In this document: one piece after another, positions 48,268 through 62,241 of the stretch
How positions within the stretch are numbered: position 1 is the stretch's first letter
Layout of the letters: the number at the start of each line of letters is the position of its first letter
Assembly: GCA_009823395.1 (NCBI GenBank)
Contig: CM020520.1
Coordinates: forward strand, 3,820,501-3,884,500
Length of the DNA stretch: 64,000 bases
Direction of reading: 5' to 3'
Origin: Thamnaconus septentrionalis
Taxonomy: Eukaryota > Chordata > Actinopteri > Tetraodontiformes > Monacanthidae
Position numbers and translations under genes: made by a program
The notes under the pieces: model-generated
Database searches by the model: none
What the model was told of the DNA's origin: nothing
What the model saw: the letters and a program-made list of their open reading frames with translations, nothing else

Positions 48268-51200
48268 TTACGTGAGCCGCTAAACACAGGAACACAACAA
48301 ATAAGGCATTTAGACCAGTGAAAGGATTCCTGCCTCTGTGGTTGACCTGAGTGCAGTGCAGGTACTAATATTATTACGCAGCATTGAAAAAGAGCTTAAA
48401 CGTTGTTTTTTCCCCTCCTCCTTCTTGCACATTGACACACTCCAAAGATTATCCAGAAGGCTTTCGGAGCACAGATTTATGTACCTGCACTCCTGCGCCG
48501 GTGCCGCAGCCTCCGTGTAATAAGACGGCTATTTGAAATTCAAATGTCTCTCTTTCTCTCTCGCTCTCCCTTCCTCTCTCTCTCTCATCTCTCCTCACAA
48601 CAGTGCAATGATCTGAGGACCCACCCATCGATTTTGACTGTCAGATCAAAAAAGGTCTTCATTTGCATCGGCTCAGGTGAGCTTGTTTTGCTTTTCTTCT
48701 GCCGCCTGTGGACTTTGCATTGTCTGCAAACACAGCCGGGGTTTAAGTACTTGAAAGAGGAATAAAAAGATGGAAATTGAAAACGCTTCTGTGTGCGTTT
48801 GTGTTTTTTTTTCCACCACCAAAAAAAGTGACATTTAACCTTCTGTCCTTTTTTTTTTAACAACTAAAGAACAGTGGGAGACAATCATCCTGGATGACGG
48901 AGCGCCATATGCTCCTCGCCTTCGATTGCAAATCACTCGATCCATGCTTCTGATTCCGTCTGGCAAAGATCCAACAGGGGCCCTGTGTCTCCGGCGCGGA
49001 TGCCGGGGAGCGTGTCGGCGTGCGCGTCGGCGTGCATTATCTCTGACTGGCTGCCTCGGCTGCGCACGCTGTTGACTGGCCTGTCAAATGCAGCAAAGTC
49101 TACTCGCCATCCTGCAGGGCCGCGCGCCCGCTGATGGCTGCCGTGCGAAGTCTCCGCGGAGCGAGTGGGCTGGAGTGGTGAGTGGGTGAAGGGGGGGCGG
49201 AGCCAGCTGAGTTCAGGGAGAGCATCAGCCGTGATGAAATAAAATTCAAACACTGTATCTGCCCTCATATCAGTGGGGGCTACAGTATGTTTTTCACGGC
49301 GGTGACGCACGTTTTCAAATGGACACGACAAACACGGATCATCTTCCCAGAACTGTTCCCTGTCGGACCTTTAACTAACACACACATGCACAGCGAGAGA
49401 GACAGAGAAAGAGAGAGAGCGAGAGAGAGTGAGCACTCCGCTTGTCAGAAACAGGGATGTGCTATTAGCATCAGTGAACAGGATTAGAAAGCTGCCTCCT
49501 CTCATCGACAGCAGGCAGGGAGATGAAACTGCGGCCCCGGAGATCAGCGATGCTCCCAGGGACTCTCTCCCAGGCTTCGCTCTTTTTCTGTTTTTTTTTT
49601 TTTTTTTGATGTGTAAAGTCAAGGGAGCGCAGTCTGCATTCCAGCGGCACGCCATCAGCCCCGCCCTGACTGACCAGGTGGTAATAGCCTATGATCAGAG
49701 ATTTATTACCGCCTCCTCAGACTCGGGGGCTCGGGGAGCATCGCTGCTTCGCCGCCTCAGATTGATCCGTCCTGTAGCTTCCTGCTCCGACCAGCCAACA
49801 TTTCTCACCTTCCACTTCCACCGCCCGTAAATTACAATCAATACGTTGTAAGAGCCATTTCCTATGTGGTTTTTTTTTTAAATCATTTTTTTTTTCATTT
49901 CGGCAGACCTTCATTTACATGAGTTCGTGCCTTTCTTTAAAAAAATGCAAATTGGTCTGAGATTCTGTAAAAAAACAAAACAAACAAACAACAAGAAGGG
50001 GAAAAAAAGTGCACAGAACTGGCGGGTGATGTGTGAGAGAGGGCCGAGGGACAGTGTTGAACTTCCTCTGGGCAAACACTGTCTCCCAGTTGCCCCTCCC
50101 AACCGCCACCCCCCGCCCCCCTTCTCCTGCCCAAACACTTTAGCATCATCCAGCGCGGGCTGGGACAGGAAGTCACAGAGGTGGATTTGGAATACATTTG
50201 GGCCAAGAAGCAAATGAGATTAGTCTATTTATCTACTAGCCACCGTCTCCTCTCTCTTTTCCTTTGCAGCGGGCCGCAGCGGTGTCAGCTCCGTCTCCCC
50301 GCGGACAAAAAAGAGAAAACCCCGTCCGCGCCGATCAGCCTCACCGCAAGACGGAGAGGATACAAGGAATCAGAGAGCGAGGGCTTAGTAGCATCTTTGC
50401 GGACGGATCATGAATATATTCAACGCGGTGGCGAAATGACTGCGACCCAGCTGCTGTGGGAACATTTCGTATTACCATCTTACATGTGAGGCAATAATCG
50501 CGTGAATGAAAGCAATGCATATTATATTTTCATTTCCCCGCTCCTTTTGTACGCCGGCAGCTGCAGACTTTTATTTGACTGGGGCTAAAAAGTGCTGTAA
50601 TAATCCGACATTTTGCCCGCGACAAAACAGTCGCGCTCTCATTCCGGGCTGCGTCGGCGCCACCGTCCCTCCCCCTCGCGACAATAACTGAGTAGCAGGT
50701 GTATATTAGCGCCCCGGAAAAAAATCAATTCACTTTTATCGCAGAAAGTAGGAAAACACAGGAGAAAGTGAGGGGAGTGGGGGGAAAACTATACAAATGT
50801 TGAGGAAGGCCGTCACGGCATATTAGGACGTGGCCTCACGAGATAGGATGGCGAAGGCCGTGCGATGGGCTGCAGGGATACAACTTTGTTAATTGATAGA
50901 ACCTTGCAGAGGAGCGTCAGACCTAATGAAATGAACCCAAGTGCAAAAAGTCTCGGGCTGCAAACCAGGAGTGACAAGGCTGTGAGTAAAAGGCCGAACC
51001 TGCAGCCTCTCCCACTGCCCTGTGGGCTTCTTTCCTATTACCATGACCAGCAGAGGCACGGTGCAGAGCAGCCACGGCCCTCGGTGTTTGGTAGTCGGGT
51101 CACGCCCATTTCTATCGCGCTGAGAAAAAAAAAATAATTACAAACAACAAAAAAAAGGAGGAGTCCTGCGGCCACGCATCAACAAAACGACTTAATTTGA

Positions 51201-54200
51201 GTAAACAAACAAGACTTTGTGGCCGCAAAGGAAAGGATGTTGCGCTAATTGCAACTTAATTAATTTCCTTATCTGTTAATTACGTGGCGTGTCACTGTCA
51301 GAGGATGGCGCCGCCGCCTCCCTGCCCAGTTCGCCGCCACTCGAGATGTGGCGGAAAAGCGCACGGTTATAATTGGAGATGTTGACTCGGAGGTGGCCGC
51401 GTTCACCGGAAGCCTCTTGTGGAAAGATGAGCCATGGACACTCCTCATAATTGGAGGGGCATGTTTGTAAATGAGGGAAGCTGTTATTTAAGATTATCTA
51501 AAAAAAATAAAAAATAATCTCAAGTGTTGATTTCGGGTAATGGAGGAAAAACAATAACCCTTTACAACATAATACGTCCATGCTGAGCAATGTTCCTGCC
51601 CAGACGGGCAGCGGCGAGCTGGTGGAAGCCGTAAAGCTGAAGGATGGAGACGCTCGTGACCCACAGCTCAGATATCATGCAAACCTTGAACATTATTTTC
51701 TTTGTCTACAGACTTTTGATGAAACATCCATGAGTGCTGGTTCCGCCAGCTCCACTCCACTGCCTGTGATGTCACAAAGGGTGCCGACGCCTGACCTCCC
51801 TCAGGCTGGTGGCAACACGCCCAGCCGGGTTTTTTGAAGGTGCAACAGGGCAGCAGTAGCTGGAAGTTAGGCCACAAACAAAGGGCTAAACAATATATAT
51901 TTCATTTTGTTTTGCAATAGGACAACACAGTGACATGGACAGACACTAGAATGGCACTCTCTGTTTGTCACACTTTGTTGTTCACTCGGCTAAACAATGT
52001 AAGGACCATGAATGAATTTGTTGAAGGCTGAACGGAATGAAATAAGAAATTAGGGAAAATATGAGCGTCTATAAATCTGGAAGGCGGAGAGATCAGATAA
52101 AATGTTGCCTGTGCATCGTAACAGCTGACGGAGGCGACGGTGGGAGGAGGTGGTGGAGTCGAGGCCTTCAGAGATAAGGGCTTTATCTAAAAACTTGTCA
52201 AGTTTGCGCGGGAACCCTCGCGGGCCGTGGACGGCGTCCCGCGGCCAGCGGGCCCCCGACGTGCGTTAACCCTCCGTGAAATATGGCGACAATTATCTCG
52301 TCGGCCGACGATGGAAGTGGCAGCGGGACGCTTAATGGGGGCCGGGCGCCGCGGAATGATGTTGTCGCTGTTAAAGCCCTTTGTGTGTGACACACAACGA
52401 CTGTGTCCACTTCTGTTGACCTAATTCAATTTTCTTTTCAATTACCTGTAGTATATTACCATCAGCCGCACCGCTATTGTGGTATAAATCATCCGGCAGG
52501 GCCCGGGGCTGCAGCCGACAAGCCCCCCTGCTGGGTGATATAGAGCCGGTGTCTGTCTTGTCTGGCCTCCCGTCTGCCTTAAATATATTTTAGATTAAGG
52601 GAAGGAACACAAAACACTCACGACCCACATTTCTGCAGTCAGACTTTGGCTGCCGGGGTCCGTTCGCAGGAGGCTTAATGCATAATTACGGCGACTCAAG
52701 GTTAGACGGGAGATGAACTGTATGAGTTGTGGGACTTGTGGGTTATTACTCAGGGATGTGTAATTAAAGAGGTCCGCGGCAGAGCCGCAGCGCCGCGGCT
52801 TCTCGCGCGGTTGTCTCAATCTTTGCGCCTCGGGAGCCTGCGGAGGCAAAGGCTGCTTAGCGAGCGGGGGGTCCCATCGACTGGGACCAGTGTCACCTTA
52901 ATGTCCTGCTGAGGTGAGAACATCGATCCGCTCGAGAGGCGAGGATAAAAAAAAAAAGAAGGGGAGAAAACACCCTTTAATCAATGGACGGTTTTCCCAG
53001 CATGCTCGGCGTGTGCGAGGAATTAGCCAAGATGTGAACCTGCACGCAGAGCCAAAGAAGTCGCACAGCGAGCTGTTTGCTAAATGAAATGTCACGCACA
53101 AGTGGCAGATTTGGAAAAGGTCGTTGGGCGTTGGGTCGGCGGGCGCATTCTCAGGTCGTATTGGCAGGTTAACAAGCTGCACTCAGTCTCGGGGTGGTTT
53201 GCATCCACCGGTGAATGTTACGTCTCTGTCAAGTTCAAATGTGTCTGCGAAAGAAAACAAAACAAAAAAAAAATAATAATATAAAACAATAATGATTTTC
53301 GCTGCTGATCTGCCACCGTGACGCAGCAGGTGGTGCAGATAACGACTGTGCTGACTCCACAACGCAGAGTCAAAAAAAAAATAAATAAATGAACTATTGA
53401 ACATTTCATCAACGTGCCGATCCAACGGTTAACCTTATCAAACGACATCGAATCGATATTGCTGAAAGCGGAGCTGGACGCTGCAGTGGGTTCGCTTCCT
53501 TCTAGCTGAACAATTAAAAGCACCATTGGATTTTCAAAACTTAAAAATATCATTTTGTGCACCGTGCACCACATGGAGGCTGAGACTCCACGATGGAAAG
53601 CTAAGGTGGGCGGGGCTTAGCAAAGGGCCAGCCAGCTTGAGGGGAGTTGGGGGGGGAAATTGAGCAAATTTGGGGCATCGAAAATTGAGTAAATCGGAAT
53701 TTTCAGTTTCCTTTTTGAAGTTGCTGCACTGACAGAAACCTGCAGATTATTTTGTCTCGTGCTGCCCGCTGCTCCCGTTTCCTCTCTGCTGCAAATTAAA
53801 AATAAAGAGTTTTGAATGATTTTCTTTATCTCGGCAGGGGCTCTTTCCCCCCAGTAGCCGCAGTGATTCAAACGCATCTTGATGCTGCCGCGTTCAACAG
53901 ACTGGAAGCAAGATGGAGTTAATTATGGACTCAACTTAACAAGTCCAAGTTTATTTACATTTGCTCTCAGTGCCTGAACAGGCCAGTGAATCTAACGAAC
54001 TATTACGATTTTTTTTTTGCAAGCGATCTAATTATGTGTTAAATATTCAAGAGAAGCAAATGTGAATTTCATGTTTATTTTTTTTTTTTTCAGCTCTCCT
54101 AGTAGCAGTTGTTTGTGCCTGGTGTGGTGGATTTTTCTTTACGTATAGTGACGATGTAAACTCACAAACAGAGACTGTCAGGGCTGTCGCCACACTGTCA

Positions 54201-54322
54201 CTTTGTCAGTACCGATAGCTGTTCCTGGTCTAAAATTGAGGCTGATGGGGCGTTGTTTTTTTTTTTCAGAATCTGCCAGAAGGGTTTAAGGAATAATTTC
54301 AAGGCAGCGCAGTTCACAATGG
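48268..54322. other. Gene-free DNA
   Basis: Mostly unique sequence. Purine tract GAGAGA at 49395-49430. CpG-richer stretch at 52.20-52.36 kb. AT-rich patch 51240-51290 (TTAATTAATTTCC, TTAATTACG). No coding gene, RNA gene or transposon protein recognised. Splice-like islands at 48604-48677 and after 50268 stay unsupported. Confidence 0.45.
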
Positions 54323-54348
54323 TTTCTTTCTTTCTTTCTTTCTTTCTT
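54323..54348. repeat. (TTTC)n microsatellite
   Basis: About six TTTC units. Confidence 0.93.
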
Positions 54349-56327
54349 ATAATAAGGGCACAGCAACAGTTTTGTCTTTGTCACATGACTCGACTATAAC
54401 ATCATTGATGAACGAGAGCATCTGTCTTGGATCCAGTAGTAATTGGTCTTTGACGACTCAAACATGGTGCCGCCCTTGATGAGAAATTATTGAGTCTCGT
54501 GATAAAAGGTTGTTAGCGGGATACTAAGGGCTTTTTAATCTCTTAATCAGAGAGGCTATTTATTTTAGATTTGATTTAACGGCATTTTTAAGGTTCTGGT
54601 TAAATTAACATCACTCTTTATGGCTCCTCCTCCTCCCACAAAAACTAATCTTTTTTGGTTACTGTTGTTATTAAGAGAGAAATGGAATGAATTAATTCAT
54701 TCCGGCGTCCAATTTTCTTTTCTTCTTTTTTTTTTGCCCTTTCCACTGAAACTTTCCAAAACACAAAGCACAGTTTGCACGGCAGCTGGCAAAGTAGACT
54801 GCAGCAAACACAGGATGTCGATAATCGATTCCGCAACACGCTGCTGATCTCCTGAGATGAGAGGCGGCATCATTGTTATCCTTGTGCTGCACAACAAATG
54901 TGCAAAAAATCAAAAGCATTCTGTCGAGTGGAAGAGGGACATGAATAATGAAAGTGGATCGAGGCGGCCAGCAACTCCAGTTTTGCATTTGTTGGTTGTA
55001 GTAACAACATATATATGCTTTTCAATTCTCCCCAAAAGACATTTAAAACATTTACAATTGGCAAAACAAAGGCATATTTTACAGAGGGAGTGAAAAAAAT
55101 AGCTTGTTTACAGGGGAAAAAAAATGAAAACAGACTTGTGTCTTTCTGTGCAGTGGTCTCCCGCTGAAATTCCCAAAGTGGGAAAGTCGAAAGCTTGCCA
55201 GTCGTTCGGAGATGGAGCCAGCCTGCATGTCAGTGCCTGACAGAAATTCAAAAATAAATAAAAACAAGTGTGTCCTGTAGGTGGTTCTCTGTAAATTGTC
55301 CAAATTGCTGCTGCAGAGATTATACCTGACCCACTTAAGGACTTAGCTTGCTGCTAGCAGGTGTGTTCTCAACAATAATAATGTGGATAAACACACCTCT
55401 GAAAAAACATCTATGCACATCAGTTGGTGAATAAGAATCTGGAGGTGTGGGACGGACTGTTGGTACAAAGTCAACCAGCAGCTTTGAAAAGCTAGCAAAG
55501 ACGGATTAATGGACTGACGAGACTGAAGAGAACGGAAGGCAGTGACAGCTGAGCACCAGCGAGTCTCCCAGCGGTGCAGCAGCCACAGGCACACCGGCGC
55601 TGGCAACAGGGCTTGTGCTCAAAACCCGTGTTCGTAATAAATGGCCTTGTGTGCCGTTTCCTGGTTCTCAGCACGTATCAGCTGATGGAGCACGGCTGGC
55701 CCTGATGTCATCACATCAACTGGGAGCAAACACAAAGGGAGACAAAATGAGAAGCCTTTTGACCGGCCACGTCTTTGTCTGAGGTTATTTCATAACTAAT
55801 TTCCTCCTGGAGGACCTCATTCCTTAGACAGGCCCTTCACTCTCCTCTGCAGGTTGTCAGGGAGGCGCTGACAGAGCCCAACCTGACACCAGCTGCAGTC
55901 ATGATGGTTTTCACTTCACCATAGTTGCCCTAGTAAAGGCTGAGCATAGAGTTTGGCTGTGAGAAGGTGTTTACAGTGAACGACAAAAACCAAGGCTACA
56001 CTTTGAGTCGTTTGGCAAATGGTAAGTCACATTAAGCCTTGAGGTGGAAGACTCGGAGCCAAGGTGACGTGGAGCCGCTCAACAGGTCTGGTCATGGAGC
56101 CATTTTATTTAAAAAAAAAAATAAAGAAACCCATAAATGTCATCCTTATAGTGATACGTTGGGAAATGTCAGTGTCGCAGCCGTCCTCATTAGTCCGGCG
56201 GACATGACCATGAATATTACAGCCCAGACTAAATTGGTGGACTGACGAGTTGACACCCTGACAGCCAATCTGTTGGCATTTAAAGAGGAAAAAAAAAAGG
56301 CTGGTGAGGGAGAGAGAGGTGGTGGTT
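54349..56327. other. Gene-free DNA
   Basis: Nothing recognised. Confidence 0.45.
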
Positions 56328-56344
56328 GGGGGGGGGGGGGGGGG
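56328..56344. repeat. G17 homopolymer
   Basis: Seventeen consecutive G, an unusual length for G, able to form quadruplexes. It is 250 bp from the long purine tract. Confidence 0.93.
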
Positions 56345-56594
56345 ATCAGGAACAAATGAAAGTTACATTACCATGGTCCATTTTCCTGAAGCCAATCAGA
56401 CACTGCCAGATTTTTACACCAATTCAGCCTGACACACTAGTGCTGCTTGGTGCTGGCTATGGCTCCCTGGGAATTATGGGTAAAATCCCAGGGAGAAAAA
56501 AAATAGAGTTGCGTGTCCGCAGCTCAAACAGAGGGAGCATGAACGCAGGCCGTGTGCCTTTAAGACAGAGCAGCTCAATTCTGCGAGCAGGAGC

Positions 56595-56939
56595 GGAGAG
56601 GAGAGGAGAGGAGAGGAGAGGAGAGAGAGGAGAGGAGAGGAGAGGAGAGGAGAGGAGAGGAGAGGAGAGAGGAGAGGAGAGGAGAGAGGAGAGAGGAGAG
56701 AGAGGAGAGAGAGGAGAGAGAGGAGAGGAGGAGAGGAGAGGAGAGGAGAGGAGAGGAGAGAAGAGGAGAGGAGAGGGGAGGAGAGGAGAGGAGAGGAGAG
56801 GAGAGGAGAGGAGAGGGAGGAGAGAAGAGGAGAGGAGAGGAGAGGAGAGGAGAGGAGAGGAGAGGAGAGAAGAGGAGAGGAGAGGAGAGAGAGAGAGAGA
56901 GGAGAGAAGAGGAGAGGAGAGGAGAGGAGAGGAGAGGAG
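56595..56939. repeat. 345-bp uninterrupted purine tract, (GGAGA)n-type
   Basis: Every base from 56595 to 56939 on the plus strand is A or G, mainly GGAGA/GAGAGG units with GAA and GGGG variants. It creates spurious frames of up to 229 codons. Long mirror-symmetric purine tracts can form triplex (H-DNA) and are prone to length change. Confidence 0.97.
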
Positions 56940-59606
56940 TGAGGGAGCGTCTGCTACTGTCTGCCACAATGTGCTGCAGAAACCCACCAGCCCCTCCTCC
57001 CCCGCTGACGAATGAAGTTTTAGTTTTCGGCCTGGAACGCGTGCAGTGTGGAGTTTTGCGTGATTGAGCGAGGATTTACAATTAATGGCGCTGCAAAAGG
57101 GGGATCAATTGCAATTAGGTGTCTGTAACGCGGCGCGGCTGATAAGCGTCGCCGCCATCGATCAACATGCCAGCAGCAAGGTCTGGCCGACCCCAGGCGC
57201 TCGCCGCGCCTCCTCGACGCAAACATAATTGACCCCGCAGGGTCAAGGAACAAAGCGCAGGATTTAGCTCCGGCTGCCAGATTATCCCCCAGGTGAGGGG
57301 AAAACGGCACGTTACGCATTTGCAGTCATTTTTATGCAAATGGCCCGGCGATCAACAAACACACTCGCGGTCGGGGCATCCCGCCGCGCGCTAATGCCAG
57401 ACGCGGAGATTGCGGGCTGGCTTTAAATCCTCTGTGTTTTTTGTGGCACAGCTCAGCAATCCGGAGATTAGCTCAGGTACCGGAGTCTCCAGACAGAGAT
57501 GGAGGTAAAAAAAAAAATATAAATATATATCTCTTCAGTAATCCAGCAAGATGTGTTTCATAACCATCTCTCTCCACAACTCCAACATGGGCTGACGGGA
57601 CTCCTCTGTTTGATAGAAAAGAAGTAATACAAAAATCTAAATGAAATGCAATAAATTATTTTCACATTCTACATTTTATTGCTCGGCGCAAGGCAAACAA
57701 TGCAGGGGATTTGGGCGGTCTGAAGCTGACTAATGCCGCCGCTTTGATCAGGCTGCTGCCGTGCATTGATTATCTGGATGTTCTGAAGTGCTGCAGTCGG
57801 AGGCTCCCACAACGCACAAGAGATTTTTAAAAGTGGAAGCAAGTAAGACGACTCATTATCCAAAGAGGCCTTGCACCTTAATATTGGGGCTTTAAATCTC
57901 TTCATATTGGTGGTGATTGTTTTTTTTTCCTAGACCGTCTGTTGCTGCAAAACAAACTTCAAATGTATACTAAATTAAGAGTCAATAAACTCGGATGCAG
58001 TCAAACTGCGCTTGCCGCCGGTGCTTCACGTGCAGACGCATGATTTTAAATCAAAACCAACCTGGTCTGAAACGTAAAAAAGCTAAAATACCACAGCACC
58101 AGCCTGTACTTTTCCCACAGTTCTGAGGCTGCATCGCATTTCCTTTGAAAGAGCTAGAGGAGAGTGAGGAAGTGGGGGGGTTGCTGTTTTGTAGATTTAG
58201 CCGTGCAACAGGGTAGCAAATGCATGCAGTGATGAAAGGCCGACGGTCAGTTTCGGCACAAACAGACACGGCGGAGGCAAAGGCTTCATCTCAATTTTCT
58301 TGGTGACTGGGGTTTATGCCGACCAGTTCCTCCGGACCTAATGAGTGGCTACCTGAAGAGGAGGGACAGCCAAGACCCCGGTGCCTGTTGGTGAAGCAGA
58401 AGAAGAAGAAAAAGAAAAAAAATCTCCAGGTATTTTCAACTCGAAAAGCACTTTGCAGCTGCAGATGAAAAAAAAAAAAAATAAACTCTCTGAAAAGTGT
58501 TTCTAATGGAAGTTCATCTTCTGTAGAGGCTGCCACACACACACTGCACTGCACATGTACTTTTGGTCACCGGAAAGGACCGAAGAATGACGTCAGGCCA
58601 CAAGAGAAAGACTCGGCCCGAGCTTCATGTTTGATGCACACGGTTGCGCTGAACTTGAGGATGATGTTGGAGAAGAGACGGAAAACTAATTGAGACTACA
58701 CTTGAAACTTGGTGAAAAGGAACTCTGCCATTAGCCTCAGCCTGGCGCCAGCAATATCGTCGCAAGCTACTCATCAATCCCCGCCGACGTTTTCCACCGT
58801 GAGGCATCTGCCTCTGCATTTCAAGGAACAGGAACTTCAACCATTATATTTCTAATAATGTGCTTTTATAACCACAGATCCTTTCAGTGAATTTTCAATG
58901 CACATAACCTGTCAACATTGCAGCAAATAGAACCCGTGCCCTGAGGAACGGTGACTGTGCACTACAGGCGGCGCTAAGAGAAAGAGCGGGAGAATAAAGA
59001 GAGAAGGAGAGAAAGGCGCAGAGGAGAAAGGTGAAAGTTGCGGCTGAAAGGAAACGAAAATAGAGGCCGGCGCTACAGGGTTCAACATCATAAGAATTCA
59101 AGATGTATTTAACTTAAATTTAAATCCAAACTTAATGCTGTTGGCCTCAACCTTCTACCTTATTTTCTAAGAACAATGAAAAAATGTAGAATTAAATTTT
59201 GTTGGAAATCTGAAAATAATCTTTCAGGATGAAGCGCAGCGCAGCGGTAATCAGCGATCAGGAAAGCGTGATGTGTGCAAAACTCTGCTCACTTTTTCCC
59301 TCCCGATGCGAAATACAGAGAAGTGATTTCCCAAATAGAAAAAAAAATGAGAAAAAAAAAATCCATCAGCATACTCGGGTTTCTTGAGTGAAATCTTCCC
59401 TTTAGTGGCTGTTTGTTGAGGTGCCAAGAGGATTACACTGCTCACAATGGAATAATCACTTCCTTTCTCATGCTAAAAGATAAAGTACGGCTGAGTCAAA
59501 GAGGTTAATGCGCCGACTACCGTGTATGTAAACAGTCTCAGTGGAAAGTCGGGTTCAGCAGATTGAGAATTTGTAGCTCAGTCTGCTGAAAAATTCACTG
59601 TCATTC
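56940..59606. other. Gene-free DNA
   Basis: 57060-57350 is CpG-containing unique DNA with TTTACAATTAATGGC and CAATTGCAATTAGG words, regulatory-like but untested. Nothing else recognised. Confidence 0.45.
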
Positions 59607-59623
59607 TATCTATCTATCTATCC

Positions 59624-59662
<39 letters not shown>

Positions 59663-59725
59663 CATCCATCCATCTATCCATCTATCCATCTATCTATCTA
59701 TCCATCTATCATCTATCTGTCTATT
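59607..59725. repeat. Compound (TATC)n/(CATC)n microsatellite
   Basis: About 29 tetranucleotide units, mainly TATC with interspersed CATC. Confidence 0.96.
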
Positions 59726-60620
59726 GCAACTACTTTGTGCAACAGTGTCAGCTCTACAGCCCATTGCTAGCTTCCATCATCTGATTATCTGACAACCACT
59801 TGCGAAAATCAACATTGGTTGCCTTGTACTTCCTATTTTGGACCCCTCCTCCGCCCCCACCCCCGCCAGGCTCGCGTGCTGTCTGTGTCTGTTATCGCCG
59901 CGTGTCATCTCTCGGGCCGCGGCGAGGAAGCGCGACATGATTGTGCGCTTCCGTCTTCCGTCGCGGGCGAAATAACCATCGACGGCGCAACTATGGCAAT
60001 TATTTAATTTATTCTGATGCTACTGATGTCGCCGCACTTCCGTTCGCTGTCATCCATGATGCAACGCTTGCACAAGGTGCATCAATGAAACATTACACGT
60101 AAAAGGAAAAAAATGCCAACCGGCTGCGCGTCACACAAATAAACCAGTGAGTTCGACTATACTTATTTGTCTTCCACTTTTTTTTCTGCGCAGATACTTG
60201 GCAGAGGTTGACATCATCAGGCGAGGCCGAGGTGGGTCGCAGCCCGGCCCGTGCACGAGGAGCTCAGCTCAGCCAAGACGCAGACGGAGGAGACAAAGGG
60301 ATTTGCAAAGTCAATCTGCGCCCGTCTGTCCGTCTGTCTGTCTGTCGGCTTGATAAGGGCCCTGGATCGATTCTCCCGTGGACACACTGGCATCAGAGGT
60401 TCTCCTCACTGCTCCATTGTTAGGCGACTAGCAATCACCACAAGGCCACCGCTGCTGAGCAGTTTAGCAGCGTCTGGACTGTGCAGAACCCATCCACATC
60501 CACAATATGCATCCACATTATGTATGTTCAATAAAGCTCTCAGAGCCTGCTGTATTCGGCCGTGCTGACAAGTCAGTGCAAGTACAAGAGGAGTAGAGCA
60601 CATGATGTGGATATCCTGTG
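59726..60620. other. Gene-free DNA
   Basis: 59880-60010 is CpG-rich unique sequence. GTCT units lie at about 60323-60346. A splice-like island at 60194-60231 is too short and isolated to support. Confidence 0.4.
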
Positions 60621-60669
60621 TATCCATCCATCCATCCATCCATCCATCCATCCATGCATCCATCCATCT
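60621..60669. repeat. (CATC)n microsatellite
   Basis: About 12 CATC units with one GCATC interruption. Confidence 0.95.
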
Positions 60670-62200
60670 TCTGTAGCCACTTCCTCCTGCACTTCAATCC
60701 AATCCCAGCTCTCAAAAGGCGAACATTCTGTGTAATATCCCTCTTGTTAAGTTTGCGTTTAATTGGCTTTGATTTTCGATGCTGCGTTGCAAATGACTTA
60801 ACTAATGACGATTATCATTTATGTGAATTCAAGGTCCTTACAGTAAACACTTACATACACACACTTCTGTCTGGATCAGTTTTTTCCCCAGTGCACCGCA
60901 GCCTCAGATGCAGTGTCACTGAAGAGCAAATTAAAAATGCGGGTTGAGCTGTTTTGCATGCATATGTTTAATGATCCAGTGTCTTTATCTTATGGGATTA
61001 GTTTTGAGAAAAAAAAGTCTCCCTTCATAATTCATTTTAATAAAATCCTGATATACATTTTTCCCACTATTAGTAACTCGACTAACCTCGCTGCCCTTTT
61101 CCGGGCGGATGCACCGGCTGTCCTCTGGGTCACTGACTGGCCATTTTTTTCTGGCCGGCTTTTCCTGCTTCCTTTTAATCCGTTTGCTTCTGAAAACTGT
61201 CCTCCGTCAATTACCTCCACCTCAAACGCTCCTTTTCACTTTCCACATCGTCTCGCCCGAGCCAAAACCTTTCCCCCTGAACCGGCTGCCCTCTTACCTT
61301 AATCTCACTTTCTTATTACAACCTCCTCTCCCCTCCCGGCGCCGTGGGACCAGGATCTCTCCAAGCAGCGAATCGAAACTCGGGGAGAAACCTGTGCAGA
61401 GTGAAGAAGACAGCGGGAAGAGCTTTTAAATGCTATTATAGCACCGGCTCATACAAAAGGCTTTTTTTCTTGGCATTTAAGGTGGACAGTCTAAGGGGCT
61501 TTTTCTGCAACATCCTACCTGCTCGAGATTGTAGCCTATGTTTATAAAAAAAAGCAGGTATATTCAACTTACAGTCAATTCCAGCAGGTATAAATGAAAG
61601 GTTTGAATAGTGAAGAAAAAAAACAACGTTTCTTTCCTCCACTTTTCCCAGAGAATAAAATAAAAAATAAAACCACGCAACTGTGCAAAGTGTTTGGATT
61701 CACAGAGCGAGGCGCGCGCACTCCCAAATGTTGTTTGGCTCAGCAATCTGAAGGCGATTCTGCTCTCACTGACACAAGGCAGTCTGGGTAAGAAATAAAA
61801 GGACAGCTCCCCTCTATCTCCCTCCATCACCTTCTAACTGCAGGAGGGAGATTGAAAGTTTCAGGGTTCGGTCGGCCGGTGCTCTGGCAGCTGGAGAAAA
61901 GTCCCTCTAAACAAAGTTATAAAGTTGTGCAGTCCTGAAACTCAGTTGTTGAATGGAATACTACATTTAATTCAGCTGTGGTAAATTACAGAGGCCAATC
62001 AGTGGCGGAATTCACCTTTGGGCCATTGTGTGTTTCAGCTGCCAGGCTCTCCAACTGCAGGATAAATACTGTTGTGACTGTGCATGTTGCTGTGGGAGTG
62101 TAGCTTGTCAACACTGGAAGTAGAAGAGGAAGTAAAGACAGCAGGAAGTAAACATAAGGGCTTTCACAGACTTTCAAAGTAAAACAGGAAACACGCAATC

Positions 62201-62201
<1 letters not shown>
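60670..62201. other. Gene-free DNA
   Basis: Nothing recognised. Confidence 0.45.

Positions 62202-62240
<39 letters not shown>
62202..62240. repeat. (TG)n microsatellite
   Basis: About 19 TG units. Confidence 0.96.

Positions 62241-62241
<1 letters not shown>

Noticed and set aside
48604..48677. Exon-like segment between a CT-rich acceptor and GTGAGC
   Set aside because: The acceptor is part of a CT-rich simple repeat and the translation matches nothing I know.
50268..50380. Acceptor CTTTTCCTTTGCAG followed by a basic frame
   Set aside because: No donor in a sensible place and no recognised domain.
56326..57015. 229-codon plus frame and 176/130-codon minus frames
   Set aside because: They are the purine tract translated (repeats of Glu-Arg-Arg-Gly or Leu-Ser-Ser-Pro), not a protein gene.
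60194..60231. 38-bp segment between TTTTCTGCGCAG and GTGGGT
   Set aside because: Isolated and short; no protein recognised.
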